The position numbers were made by a program, and so were the translations under genes. Below, piece after piece: positions 40,521 through 49,787 of a stretch of 64,000 nt of DNA. The first letter of the stretch is position 1; every line of letters starts with the position of its first letter. The notes beneath the pieces were generated by a model, which saw only the letters and a program-made list of their open reading frames with translations, was not told where the DNA came from and ran no database searches. Where the stretch lies: positions 310,001 to 374,000 of the forward strand of contig JBGAJN010000002.1 of the NCBI GenBank assembly GCA_044224905.1, given 5' to 3'. Source of the stretch: JBGAJN01 sp044224905 (lineage in GTDB: Bacteria; Verrucomicrobiota; Verrucomicrobiia; Limisphaerales; JBGAJN01).

Positions 40521-41678
40521 ATGAACAGCCTCTGGAAATTTCTCACCTCGCTCCGGCTCACCGTCGTCTTCCTCGCGTTGGGCATCCTGCTCGTGTTCTT
40601 CGGCACGGTCGCGCAGGTCAATGAAGGACTTTACTCCGCGCAGAACCGTTGGTTCCGCAGCTTCGTCGTGTGGTTTCAGCCGCAGGGCGCGAGTTGGAAG
40701 ATCCCGATGTTTCCCGGCGGTTACTTCATCGGCATTGTGCTGCTCGTCAACTTGGTGGCGGCGCACATCAAGCGCTTTCATCTCACGTGGAAGAAGCTCG
40801 GCATCCACCTCGCGCACGCAGGCATTGTGCTGTTGCTCGTCGGTCAACTGGCCACGGACCTCCTGTCGTATGAAACGCAGATGCGTTTTGCCGAAGGGGA
40901 ATCGAAGACCTATTCCGAAAGCTCGTTGGATAATGAGCTGGTTTTCCTCGCCGACGCCGATGCGAACAACGACGACGTCGTCGCGGTGCCGGAATCGATC
41001 GTGGCGCGAAAGGGCGAGATCAAACATCCGAAGCTGCCGTTCACCGTTCGCGTGAAGGAGTATTACGTGAACTGCGACGTCCGTCAGCGCGCGCCGATGG
41101 TCGACAAGGGTGAGCCGCCCGCCACGCTGGGCGTTGGCCCGAAGATCACCGTGACGCCGGCGCCGGAGGTAAAGACGATGAACGCGCGTAACCTGCCCGG
41201 CACCTTGCTCGAAGTGGTGACGGACAAAGGTTCGCTCGGGACTTTATTCACGGCCACGATGATGAAGGATCAGGACATCACGATCGGCGACAAGACGTGG
41301 CGCGTGGCGTTCCGTCCGACGCGCGTGTATCACCCGTTCTCGGTTCAATTGCTCAAGACGACGCACGAAGTTTATCGCGGCACGGACATTCCGAAGAATT
41401 TCCAGAGCCGCGTCCGCATCGAGAACGCGCAGACGACGGAAAACCGCGAGGTGGACATTTACATGAACAATCCGCTGCGCTACGGCGGACTGACGTTCTA
41501 TCAATATCAGATGGGCCGCGAAGAGATCGACCCGGACCGCGGCAACAGCACGTTGCAAGTGGTTCGCAATCCCAGTTGGCTTACGCCGTACGCAGGTTGT
41601 GCGATTGTGGCGCTGGGTTTGATCGTCCAATTCATGATGCATTTGGTCGGATTCATTTCAAAAAGGAAAACCGCATGA
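40521..41678 (+). CDS. resB: ResB-like cytochrome c biogenesis protein (System II)
   Basis: From the ATG at 40521 the protein has 385 residues. Helices are seen at about 10-30, 60-78 and 90-110 (SLRLTVVFLALGILLVFFGT; YFIGIVLLVNLVAAHIKRF; LAHAGIVLLLVGQL) and near the C-terminus. The periplasmic part holds a late NPLRYGGLTFYQYQM typical of ResB/Ccs1. With CcsA it forms the System II heme lyase, which exports heme and ligates it to CxxCH motifs. The stop overlaps the ccsA ATG (ATGA). Confidence 0.9.
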   Translation: MNSLWKFLTSLRLTVVFLALGILLVFFGTVAQVNEGLYSAQNRWFRSFVVWFQPQGASWKIPMFPGGYFIGIVLLVNLVAAHIKRFHLTWKKLGIHLAHAGIVLLLVGQLATDLLSYETQMRFAEGESKTYSESSLDNELVFLADADANNDDVVAVPESIVARKGEIKHPKLPFTVRVKEYYVNCDVRQRAPMVDKGEPPATLGVGPKITVTPAPEVKTMNARNLPGTLLEVVTDKGSLGTLFTATMMKDQDITIGDKTWRVAFRPTRVYHPFSVQLLKTTHEVYRGTDIPKNFQSRVRIENAQTTENREVDIYMNNPLRYGGLTFYQYQMGREEIDPDRGNSTLQVVRNPSWLTPYAGCAIVALGLIVQFMMHLVGFISKRKTA

Positions 41679-43603
41679 AAAAGTGGCTGCCTTTGATCGT
41701 GTTCGCCGTGTTCGCCGCGTGGGCGATCGGCACGGTAATGCCCCGCAAGGACAAGGAATTCGCCGTCGCGGAATTCGGCAAGTTGCCGGTCGTGTTCAAC
41801 GGCCGCCATCAGCCGATGGATTCGCTCGCGCGCAATTCGCTCGTGCAGATTCGCGAGAAGCAGACCGCCAACCTCGAACCGTGGAAAGGTGATCTCGAGA
41901 ACCCGAAGCTCATTCCCGCGACCGAATGGCTCATGGGTGTGACGATGAATCCGAAGGAAGCCGACGAATGGCCGGTCTTCCGCATCGATAATCCCGAGCT
42001 CGTCAGTCTCCTCCGCCTTCCCGGCAAGGACAAGGAAGCGCACCACGACGGCAAGCATTACTCGTGGAAGGAAGTCGAGCCGGCGCTCGACGTGATGGAC
42101 AAGGAGAGCAAGCGCGTGGGCAAAATTGACGCGTCGCATCGCAATGCTTTCGAGCAAGCCGTGATGAAGATGCACGAACGGCTCGTGCTCTACATGCGCC
42201 TGAAGAACACGATCCAGCCGCAGGACGCGAAGGATTGGGCGAAGGAACTTTCCGATTACGAAAACCTCCTCGTTCCCGGCATCGCCGCCGTGAAGGCACA
42301 ACAGGCCGGTCAGAAGTACGACGAGGCGGTCTTCGACAAGTTTCTGAGCTACGCACAACGGTTCGACGTGATGGCGCGCTTCGAGCCGCCGTTGATCATT
42401 CCGCCGTATTCGCACGGCGAACATCAGCACGGCGACTGGGTCCGCGCCGGTGATGCGTTGCTCGAAGCTGCGCGCGGCGAAACGTTGCCGCCTGCGTTGA
42501 AGGCTTACGCGGCGATGACGTCGGCGTATCGTCAAGGACACGTCGAGACGTTCAACAAAGCGGTGGCCGATTACCGCGCGTCGCTGGCCGACAAGATCGC
42601 GCCGGAACTGACCAAGGCCGATCGCGAACATTTCTACAACCGCCTCGCTCCGTTCTACACGGCGCTGGTGATCTACGTCGTGGCGTTCCTGTTCGCGTGC
42701 TCGTTCTGGTTCAACCTTTCGGAATGGATGCGCAAATCTGCGGTCTATCTGATCGGCCTCGCGTTTGTGATTCATACGACGGGCCTGATCTTCCGCATGT
42801 GGCTCGAAGGGCGTCCGCCGGTCACGAACTTGTATTCGTCGGCAATCTTCATCGGCTGGGGCGCGTGCATTCTCGGCATGTTGCTGGAACGCTTTTACAA
42901 GGATGGCATCGGCGCGGTGGTTTCGTCGTCCGTCGGATTCCTCACTCTGATCGTGGCGCACAATCTCGCGCTCGGCGGTGACACGATGGTGATGATGCAA
43001 GCCGTGCTCGACACGAATTTCTGGCTCGCGACCCATGTGGTCGTCGTGACGCTGGGATACGCTGCGACCTTTGTGGCGGGATTCCTCGCGCTTGTTTACG
43101 TGCTGCGCGGTGTGTTCACCGGCACGTTGTCGGAGACCACGGCCAAGGGGCTCGCGCGCATGACCTATGGCATCATTTGCTTCGCCACGTTGTTCAGCTT
43201 CGTCGGCACGGTGCTCGGCGGCATCTGGGCGGACCAATCTTGGGGCCGTTTCTGGGGGTGGGATCCGAAGGAAAACGGCGCGCTGATCATTGTTTTGTGG
43301 AATGCGTTGATCCTGCACGCCCGCTGGGGCGGCCTCGTGAAAGAACGCGGCCTGATCAACATGGCCATCGTCGGCAACATCGTCACCTGCTGGTCGTGGT
43401 TCGGCGTGAACATGCTCGGTATCGGCCTGCACAGCTACGGCTTCATGAGCGGCGCGTTCATCTGGCTCATGGTGTTTATCTCCAGCCAGCTCGTCGTCAT
43501 GGCGCTGGGCATGTTGCCGAATCAATATTGGTCCAGCTTCCGCAATTGTCCGACGCCACCGCCCGCTCCGGGAAAACCGAAGGGCAAGCTAGCGGCGGTT
43601 TAA
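41675..43603 (+). CDS. ccsA: CcsA cytochrome c synthase subunit with long N-terminal periplasmic part
   Basis: From the ATG at 41675 (AGGAAA nine bases before) the product has 642 residues. An N-terminal anchor and a soluble region of about 300 residues precede at least eight membrane helices (from about 330). The heme-handling WWD-type motif lies at WADQSWGRFWGWDPKENGAL (about 512-531). Typical CcsA is about 320 residues, so this is a fusion or extended version, as found in Bacteroidetes and PVC bacteria. The ATGA overlap couples it to resB. It would mature the heme proteins encoded at 17-25 kb. Confidence 0.93.
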   Translation: MKKWLPLIVFAVFAAWAIGTVMPRKDKEFAVAEFGKLPVVFNGRHQPMDSLARNSLVQIREKQTANLEPWKGDLENPKLIPATEWLMGVTMNPKEADEWPVFRIDNPELVSLLRLPGKDKEAHHDGKHYSWKEVEPALDVMDKESKRVGKIDASHRNAFEQAVMKMHERLVLYMRLKNTIQPQDAKDWAKELSDYENLLVPGIAAVKAQQAGQKYDEAVFDKFLSYAQRFDVMARFEPPLIIPPYSHGEHQHGDWVRAGDALLEAARGETLPPALKAYAAMTSAYRQGHVETFNKAVADYRASLADKIAPELTKADREHFYNRLAPFYTALVIYVVAFLFACSFWFNLSEWMRKSAVYLIGLAFVIHTTGLIFRMWLEGRPPVTNLYSSAIFIGWGACILGMLLERFYKDGIGAVVSSSVGFLTLIVAHNLALGGDTMVMMQAVLDTNFWLATHVVVVTLGYAATFVAGFLALVYVLRGVFTGTLSETTAKGLARMTYGIICFATLFSFVGTVLGGIWADQSWGRFWGWDPKENGALIIVLWNALILHARWGGLVKERGLINMAIVGNIVTCWSWFGVNMLGIGLHSYGFMSGAFIWLMVFISSQLVVMALGMLPNQYWSSFRNCPTPPPAPGKPKGKLAAV

Positions 43604-43692
43604 GCGCATTCACCGGCTCCACCAAACCTTCCACGGTCGCGACGGCGGCCTTTTGGAGGCGGGCGTGTTTCCCGGATCACCGGTTAAATCCT

Positions 43693-43721
43693 TTGACGCC
43701 CCCAGTTGGTTCCCGTAGCGT
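43693..43721 (+). promoter_or_regulatory. Candidate promoter upstream of secA
   Basis: TTGACG (43693-43698) and TAGCGT (43716-43721) are 17 bases apart, ending 19 bases before the secA ATG. The -10 box is poor. A short GCGT/ACGC hairpin follows. This is weak sequence evidence only. Confidence 0.3.
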
Positions 43722-43740
43722 TCCACGCTGATTTACTGCC

Positions 43741-46700
43741 ATGATTGGATTTATCATTAAAAAATTCCTCGGCTCGAAGAACGAGCGCGAGGTGAAGCGG
43801 CTCCGGTTGAAGGTTGCCCAGATCAACCAGCACGAAGAGTCGTACCAAAAACTTTCCGACGACGAGTTGCGCGCCAAGACGGCCGCGTGGAAGGCCGAGT
43901 TGTCGCAGATCAAAGACAACGCCGAGCTAGCGCGCCGGTTGGACGAAATCCTCCCCGAGGCGTTCGCCGCGGTGAAGAACGGCTGCCGTCGCTTGTGCGG
44001 CAAGGACGTGATCGTGCGCGGTCATCCGCTGCGCTGGGAAATGGTGCCGTTCGACGTGCAGTTGATCGGTGGCATGGGTTTGCACGGCGGCAAGATCGCG
44101 GAAATGGCCACCGGCGAAGGCAAGACGCTCGTCGCCACCTTGCCCGTTTTCCTCAACGCACTGAGCGGTCGCGGCGTGCACGTCGTGACGGTGAACGATT
44201 ACTTGGCCGCGCGCGACAGCGAGTGGATGGGCGCGGTTTACAAATTCCTCGGCCTCACGGTCGGTTGCATCCTTCACGATCAATCGCCGTCCGAACGTCG
44301 TGAGCAGTACAACTGCGACATCACCTACGGCACGAACGCGGAGTTCGGCTTCGATTACCTGCGCGACAACGGCATGGCCTCCCGCGCCGAGGAGCAGGTG
44401 CAGCGCGGACATTATTTCGCAATCGTCGACGAAGTGGACTCGATCCTCATCGACGAAGCGCGCACGCCGTTGATCATCAGCGGCCCCGCCGTCGTGGGCG
44501 TGGAGAACCAGAATTACGAGAAATTCAAACCCGCCATTGCGTCGCTCGTGCGCGCGCAGGAGCAGTTGTGCAATCGCTTCCTCCACGAAGCGGACGAACT
44601 GATCAAGAAGCTGCGTGGCGAAGGCGCCAAGCCGGCGAATCCTGACGTGGTCGAGCGTGAAGCGGGCTTGCTGCTGTTCCGCGTGAAGATGGGCCAACCG
44701 CGTTCCGCGGGGCTCGCGAAGATTCTCGAACAGCCGGAGAATCTGCGGTTGATGAATAAGGCGGAGCTGGAATTGCATGCCGATCAATCGAAGAAGGATC
44801 TCTACGCGCAGAAGGAAGAGTTGTTCTTCGCGATGGAAGAGAAGAGTCACGAAGCCGACTTGACCGAAAAAGGTCGCGCGTTTCTCAGCCCGAAGGATCC
44901 CGACGCTTTCATGTTGCCCGATCTCACGATGGCTTTCCACGAGATCGATTCCGGCGCCGAGCAGGATGCGCGTAAGCGGCTCGAGATGAAAACGAAGGTC
45001 CAATCGGACTTCGAAGTGAAGGCGCAATCGATTCACACGATCTCGCAATTGCTCAAGGCTTTCTGCCTTTACGAAAAGGACGTGCAGTATGTCGTCCAGG
45101 ACAACAAGGTCATCATCGTTGACGAAAACACGGGTCGCTTGATGACCGGTCGTCGCTGGAGCGATGGCTTGCACCAGGCCGTCGAAGCGAAGGAAGGCGT
45201 CACCATCGAAGGCGAGACGCAGACCTACGCCACGATCACGATTCAAAATTATTTCCGCCTTTACCAGAAGCTCGCGGGCATGACCGGCACCGCGGAAACC
45301 GAGGCGCAGGAATTTTTCGACATCTACAAGCTCGGCGTGCTCGTCATTCCGACCAACCGCCCGATCGCGCGCAAGGACAAGAACGACTCCGTTTACAAAA
45401 CGAAGCGCGAGAAGTTCAACGCGGTCCTCGCTGAGATCAAGCAGGTCCACGCCGCGGGTCGCCCGATCCTCGTCGGTACCGTGTCCGTTGAAACCAGCGA
45501 ACAACTTTCCCGCCTGTTGAAGAAGGAAGGGCTTGTTCACGCCGTCCTCAACGCGAAGTTCCACCAGCAGGAAGCCGAAATCGTTTCCCGTGCCGGTCAA
45601 CGCGGCGCGATCACGATCGCCACGAACATGGCGGGTCGCGGCACCGACATCAAACTCGGCCCCGGCGTTCAGGAACTCGGCGGCTTGCACGTCATCGGCA
45701 CCGAGCGTCATGAAGCTCGCCGTATCGATCGCCAGTTGCGCGGCCGTTGCGCGCGTCAGGGCGATCCCGGTTCATCGCACTTTTTTATCGGATTGGAAGA
45801 CGATCTCATGCGCTTGTTCGGTTCGGACAAGATCGTGAAGGTCATGGAGCGCGTCGGCCTCGAAGAAGGTCAGGAGCTCGAGCATCCGTTGCTCAACCGC
45901 TCGATTCAGACCGCGCAGAAGCGTGTCGAACAGCACAATTTCCAGGCCCGCAAACGCACGCTCGAATACGACGACGTGATGAACAAGCAGCGCGAAGTCA
46001 TCTACGGCTTCCGCAACGAAATCATTCACGGCGAAGATGTGCAGGATCGTTTGCTCGACGTGATGGAAGAAGTGGTCGTCACGAAGGTGCTCGAGTTCAC
46101 GCGCACGGATGCCGCGCCCGAGGAATGGAACGTCCGCGGTTTGGCGGATTGGGTGAATTTGAATTTCCCGCTCGGCATGCCCGAGGAGGAAATTGCGAAG
46201 GCTGGCCATTCCGGCAGTGAAACGCCCGTGGCCGATTCGCTCTTCGATGGTTTGAGCATGGCGCAGTTTGCCGTGGCGACCTTCCTCATCGACAAGATCC
46301 GCGACTCCTACAACTTGAAGATCAGCTTCGAGGACAAGGAGGCGCTCAAGGGCATCGAGCGTTACACGATCCTTAACGCGATCGACAAACTCTGGCAGGA
46401 GCATCTCTACGGGATGGACTCGTTGCGCAGCAGCATCGGCCTGCGCGCCTATGGTCAGCGCGATCCGTTGATCGAATACAAAGCGGAAGCGTTCAAGCTG
46501 TTCGACGAATTGATGGTCAACATCAAGACGGAGATTTGCCACAACATCTTCCGCAGCGCGTCGAGCTTGATGGCGTTCGAGAATTTCCTCCGCAACGCGC
46601 CGCAGCAAACTCTGCACACGTCCGCCAGCGCCTTCGCCGGCACGGGCCAAGCGGAAGCTCCGGCTCAAGGTCAGGCGAGCGACGTCGTCAGCGAAGCCGT

Positions 46701-46815
46701 GGCCGCGGTCAATAAGCCGCAGCCGATCAAGACCGGCCCCAAGGTCGGTCGTAACGATCCGTGCCCGTGCGGCAGCGGCAAGAAGTACAAGCAGTGCTGC
46801 GGTAAGATGGGATGA
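43741..46815 (+). CDS. secA: Preprotein translocase ATPase SecA
   Basis: The 1024-residue motor drives proteins through SecYEG. Seen are Walker A (MATGEGKTLVATLPVFL, about residues 122-138), the DEAD-like DEVDSILIDEARTPLI, the preprotein cross-linking and helical wing regions, NMAGRGTDIKLGPGV, and QLRGRCARQGDPGSSHFF. The C-terminus has the zinc-binding SEC-C tail NDPCPCGSGKKYKQCC, used for SecB and phospholipid contact. Residues about 230-330 of the first nucleotide-binding fold carry an inserted stretch compared with E. coli, making the protein longer (901 there). Confidence 0.98.
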   Translation: MIGFIIKKFLGSKNEREVKRLRLKVAQINQHEESYQKLSDDELRAKTAAWKAELSQIKDNAELARRLDEILPEAFAAVKNGCRRLCGKDVIVRGHPLRWEMVPFDVQLIGGMGLHGGKIAEMATGEGKTLVATLPVFLNALSGRGVHVVTVNDYLAARDSEWMGAVYKFLGLTVGCILHDQSPSERREQYNCDITYGTNAEFGFDYLRDNGMASRAEEQVQRGHYFAIVDEVDSILIDEARTPLIISGPAVVGVENQNYEKFKPAIASLVRAQEQLCNRFLHEADELIKKLRGEGAKPANPDVVEREAGLLLFRVKMGQPRSAGLAKILEQPENLRLMNKAELELHADQSKKDLYAQKEELFFAMEEKSHEADLTEKGRAFLSPKDPDAFMLPDLTMAFHEIDSGAEQDARKRLEMKTKVQSDFEVKAQSIHTISQLLKAFCLYEKDVQYVVQDNKVIIVDENTGRLMTGRRWSDGLHQAVEAKEGVTIEGETQTYATITIQNYFRLYQKLAGMTGTAETEAQEFFDIYKLGVLVIPTNRPIARKDKNDSVYKTKREKFNAVLAEIKQVHAAGRPILVGTVSVETSEQLSRLLKKEGLVHAVLNAKFHQQEAEIVSRAGQRGAITIATNMAGRGTDIKLGPGVQELGGLHVIGTERHEARRIDRQLRGRCARQGDPGSSHFFIGLEDDLMRLFGSDKIVKVMERVGLEEGQELEHPLLNRSIQTAQKRVEQHNFQARKRTLEYDDVMNKQREVIYGFRNEIIHGEDVQDRLLDVMEEVVVTKVLEFTRTDAAPEEWNVRGLADWVNLNFPLGMPEEEIAKAGHSGSETPVADSLFDGLSMAQFAVATFLIDKIRDSYNLKISFEDKEALKGIERYTILNAIDKLWQEHLYGMDSLRSSIGLRAYGQRDPLIEYKAEAFKLFDELMVNIKTEICHNIFRSASSLMAFENFLRNAPQQTLHTSASAFAGTGQAEAPAQGQASDVVSEAVAAVNKPQPIKTGPKVGRNDPCPCGSGKKYKQCCGKMG

Positions 46816-46839
46816 GTGATTGGATTCCAGCGGCGGGCC

Positions 46840-47292
46840 CTATTCGCGCTGCTTGGAATCGATGAGAATCGTCACCGGACCGTCGTTCACCAGCGCGACT
46901 TTCATGTCCGCGCCGAATTCGCCGGTTTGAATTGGTTGCCCGCAGTCCGCCGTGAGCCGGCGGATGAACGCCTCGTAAAGCGGCACCGCCACTTCCGGTC
47001 GCGCCGCGCGGATGTAGGACGGGCGATTCCCTTTCTTCGTGCTCGCGAAGAGAGTGAACTGGCTGATCAGTAAAATCCCGCCGCCTGCTTCCTGCACGGA
47101 ACGATTCATCACGCCAGCGTCGTCATTGAAAACGCGCAACCGCGCAATCTTGCCGCTCAACCATTCGATGTCTTCGCTCGTGTCCGCTTCTTCGATCCCG
47201 AGCAGCACGAGCAGTCCGTGTTGAATGGCCCCGCGCACCTCGCCGCCGATGGTGACGGATGCCTGAGAGACTCGTTGAATGACAGCGCGCAT
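46840..47292 (-). CDS. dtd: D-aminoacyl-tRNA deacylase
   Basis: The 150-residue protein hydrolyses D-amino acids (and misattached Gly) from tRNA. The active-site motifs SQFTLFA (about residues 77-83) and NDGPVTILID (near the C-terminus, family consensus NGPVT) are present, as is the N-terminal MRAVIQRVSQASV. It is 55 bases downstream of the VIT/vWA gene on the same strand. An imperfect inverted repeat (GATTCCA/TGGAATC, about 46822-46860) spans the gap to the convergent secA. Confidence 0.96.
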   Translation of the reverse strand: MRAVIQRVSQASVTIGGEVRGAIQHGLLVLLGIEEADTSEDIEWLSGKIARLRVFNDDAGVMNRSVQEAGGGILLISQFTLFASTKKGNRPSYIRAARPEVAVPLYEAFIRRLTADCGQPIQTGEFGADMKVALVNDGPVTILIDSKQRE

Positions 47293-47347
47293 GGATCGGG
47301 AGTTTTGCGGGAACCGGAGGAGAATTCCACCAATTCCCGCAAGCCCG

Positions 47348-49729
47348 TCAATCCACTACTTCGTAAAGCGTGCCGTTGAGGACGAACTGCACTTGGCGAC
47401 CGAGCGCGAGCCACGGACGTGCCGTGGTGTTCTTCGCGTAGAATTCGAAGTAATCCTTCGATCCAAATTTCAATTGCACGCGCTTGGCATTTGCCTCCTG
47501 TTTCTGCGCCTCGGCGTCCACCCACTGCTCGCCGTTTTGGAAGAAGTTTTTCCCCGCGACGAAGCGCGCGTTTTGCACGTACTCGTCGAGGCGTTTCGCC
47601 GCGTCCACGCTGGGTTGGCTAGGGAGGGTGGCGGTGCTGCTGACGCTACCACTGCCCGCTGGATACGGGTTGGCTATGGTCGGCCTCGGCGCTGCGGGTG
47701 CGGCCGCCAGCGTGACGTTTAAGCCGACGTTCGCTTCGGTCTGCCCTCCGCGCACACTTTGCGCCGCCTGGTCTGCGGCTTTCAGCTGATACGACGAACG
47801 TGCATTGGCTACTCCGGCGAGACCGTCTTTACTCCGGCTGAAGTAACTCCACGATTTCGCTGCCTCGGCGCTCGCTGCGCGGTCGTCGCCGAGTTGCGGA
47901 AGTGATTGCAGTGCCACCGGAACGCCGCGCCGCGCCTCGTCTTCAAGAATCAGGTACGCCGTGTAAGGCGTGACAATGCCGTATTGCCGCGCGAGGTCGG
48001 TGACCTCGTCCTTCAATTCCTTGTTCTCACCGTGCAGGCGGATTTCATCGAGCAGATAGCCGACGCGCCGGGTGGCCCACAACCGTGGAATGAAGTCGTG
48101 TTCGCGGGCTTCGCCGGCGAATTCCACATTGAAATCAAACTTGCGTGACTCGCCGTTCACCGTGCCCGCGAGAATTACGTTGCCGCGTGCCTTGCCGGAG
48201 TAACGTCCCGCGATAACGAGTTGCTCACCCTTGAACAAGTCCGGCAACGGTGAGGGATAAAGTTTCGTCGTGCGCACGCCGTCCGGAAAAGTGATCTGGG
48301 GATTGGCCAGCACGGGCTCTTTGATTTTGCTGTAGAAGCTGGAGAGTTTCAGTTCGAGATCTTCGTCCGGCAGGACGTATTGACTGTAAGCGCGCGTCTT
48401 CTCGGCGATCTTGTCGAGCAGGTGCGCGTTCACATCGGTGCCGATGCCGAAGCAGAATACCCGCGTCACCGCCGCCTGCTCGGCGGAAATGCCCGCAACG
48501 ATCTGATCCTCGCCCGTGATCCCGACGGTCGGCAATCCGTCCGTCAGAAAAATCACCACGAACGGCCGCTCGGATTTCGCCGGGTGCAACGCGAGCGCTT
48601 TTTGCAATGCGTCGTAAATCGCCGTGCCGCCGATGGCTTTGAGATCCTTGATGAACGTTTCGGCGCGGTCGCGATTCGCGCGCGTCGCGGGCGTGAGTTG
48701 GTTGAAAAGCGATTCCGCCTCGGTGGAGAAGCGCATCACTTCAAAACGGTCGCCGTCGTTGAGGTTCTCCACGCAGAACTGCAGTGCCTTCTTCGCCTGC
48801 TCGATCTTCTTGCCGGCCATCGAGCCGGAAGTATCGAGCACGAAAGCCACGTCCTTCGGCACGATCTTGCTCTCCTTCGTGTCCACATCCGGTGCGGCGA
48901 GCAGGAGGAAGTAACCGTCCTCCGGACCAGTCTTGTAAGTGAGCAAGTTCATGCCGACGTCGCCGCCTTCGGGCGCGAAGTAGAGTTGAAAGTCGGATTC
49001 GGCTTTTGCATCGCGCGCCTCGAAGCCGACCGTCGCCTTGTGCCCTCCGTAGCGTTTGATCTCCACGGAGTGACTCGGCGAATAGATCGATTTGAGCGCG
49101 CGCTTGGATTCAAGTTCGAGCTTGAGCGAGAAATTCTTCACCGGCGCAGCGGAAAACTTTTCCGTGCCGAGCGGGTATTCGAAGCTCACGAGACCGGCGT
49201 CGGACTTGAGCAGTTGTTGATACGAGAGCGTGATGCGCTTTCGCTCGTGCGGCTCGATCGGGAAGATGCGCACCTTGAAGAGATCGCGTCCGGCGTATTC
49301 GAGCAGCGCCGGATCCTTCGCTCGCCGGACGATGTCCTCGTAAATTCCACGCGCTTTGTCCGCTGCGAGCAACTCGGCCTCGACCGGTTTTCCGCCGATT
49401 TCCATGGTGAACTTTTTGATCTGCGCGCCCTTCGGCACAGGGAATAGAAACGTGCCCTCCAGCCGCCGGTCGTTCGGGTTGAGAAACTCCTGCTCGACCG
49501 TCGTCGTCGCGAATTGATCCGTGATCTTCGCGTCCACTTTGTGGTTCATCAACTCCATCGGCGCGAATACGAACGGGCGTGGCGTCGGCCAGATGGGCCG
49601 TGGCGGGTGCGGCGGCGGCGGGCCCGGCACCCAATGCGCTTCGTCGATTACGATGATTCCGGCGGCGAACGTGGGGAGTGTTGAGACGAATGCGGTGAGC
49701 GCGACGACGAGGAGGAGAATTCGCTTCAT
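47348..49729 (-). CDS. Exported VIT and von Willebrand A domain protein
   Basis: The 793-residue protein has a signal peptide (MKRILLLVVALTAFVSTLPTFA). A VIT domain follows (about 60-190): FATTTVEQEFLNPNDRRLEG, GAQIKKFTMEIGGK and KARGIYEDIVRRAKDPALLE. A vWA domain (about 290-470) has an intact MIDAS metal site: DTSGSMAG near residue 300, plus a downstream FLTDGLPT. The C-terminal part is Ala-rich and variable. Related to inter-alpha-trypsin inhibitor heavy chains, such proteins bind partners through Mg2+ outside the cytoplasm. It lies 58 bases downstream of the 2420-residue membrane protein gene, so the pair likely acts together. Confidence 0.92.
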   Translation of the reverse strand: MKRILLLVVALTAFVSTLPTFAAGIIVIDEAHWVPGPPPPHPPRPIWPTPRPFVFAPMELMNHKVDAKITDQFATTTVEQEFLNPNDRRLEGTFLFPVPKGAQIKKFTMEIGGKPVEAELLAADKARGIYEDIVRRAKDPALLEYAGRDLFKVRIFPIEPHERKRITLSYQQLLKSDAGLVSFEYPLGTEKFSAAPVKNFSLKLELESKRALKSIYSPSHSVEIKRYGGHKATVGFEARDAKAESDFQLYFAPEGGDVGMNLLTYKTGPEDGYFLLLAAPDVDTKESKIVPKDVAFVLDTSGSMAGKKIEQAKKALQFCVENLNDGDRFEVMRFSTEAESLFNQLTPATRANRDRAETFIKDLKAIGGTAIYDALQKALALHPAKSERPFVVIFLTDGLPTVGITGEDQIVAGISAEQAAVTRVFCFGIGTDVNAHLLDKIAEKTRAYSQYVLPDEDLELKLSSFYSKIKEPVLANPQITFPDGVRTTKLYPSPLPDLFKGEQLVIAGRYSGKARGNVILAGTVNGESRKFDFNVEFAGEAREHDFIPRLWATRRVGYLLDEIRLHGENKELKDEVTDLARQYGIVTPYTAYLILEDEARRGVPVALQSLPQLGDDRAASAEAAKSWSYFSRSKDGLAGVANARSSYQLKAADQAAQSVRGGQTEANVGLNVTLAAAPAAPRPTIANPYPAGSGSVSSTATLPSQPSVDAAKRLDEYVQNARFVAGKNFFQNGEQWVDAEAQKQEANAKRVQLKFGSKDYFEFYAKNTTARPWLALGRQVQFVLNGTLYEVVD

Positions 49730-49787
49730 GATGAGTTAGACCGGATCGATGGAAAAATGCTCCCGAGTTTCGGGAAAGTTTTTCGGG

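Noticed and set aside
41507..43525. 672-residue minus-strand frame opposite ccsA
   Set aside because: It is the mirror of a clear CcsA gene and its composition (His/Arg/Glu-rich) matches no protein family.
43927..45711. 594-residue minus-strand frame opposite secA
   Set aside because: It is an antisense shadow of the highly conserved SecA sequence.
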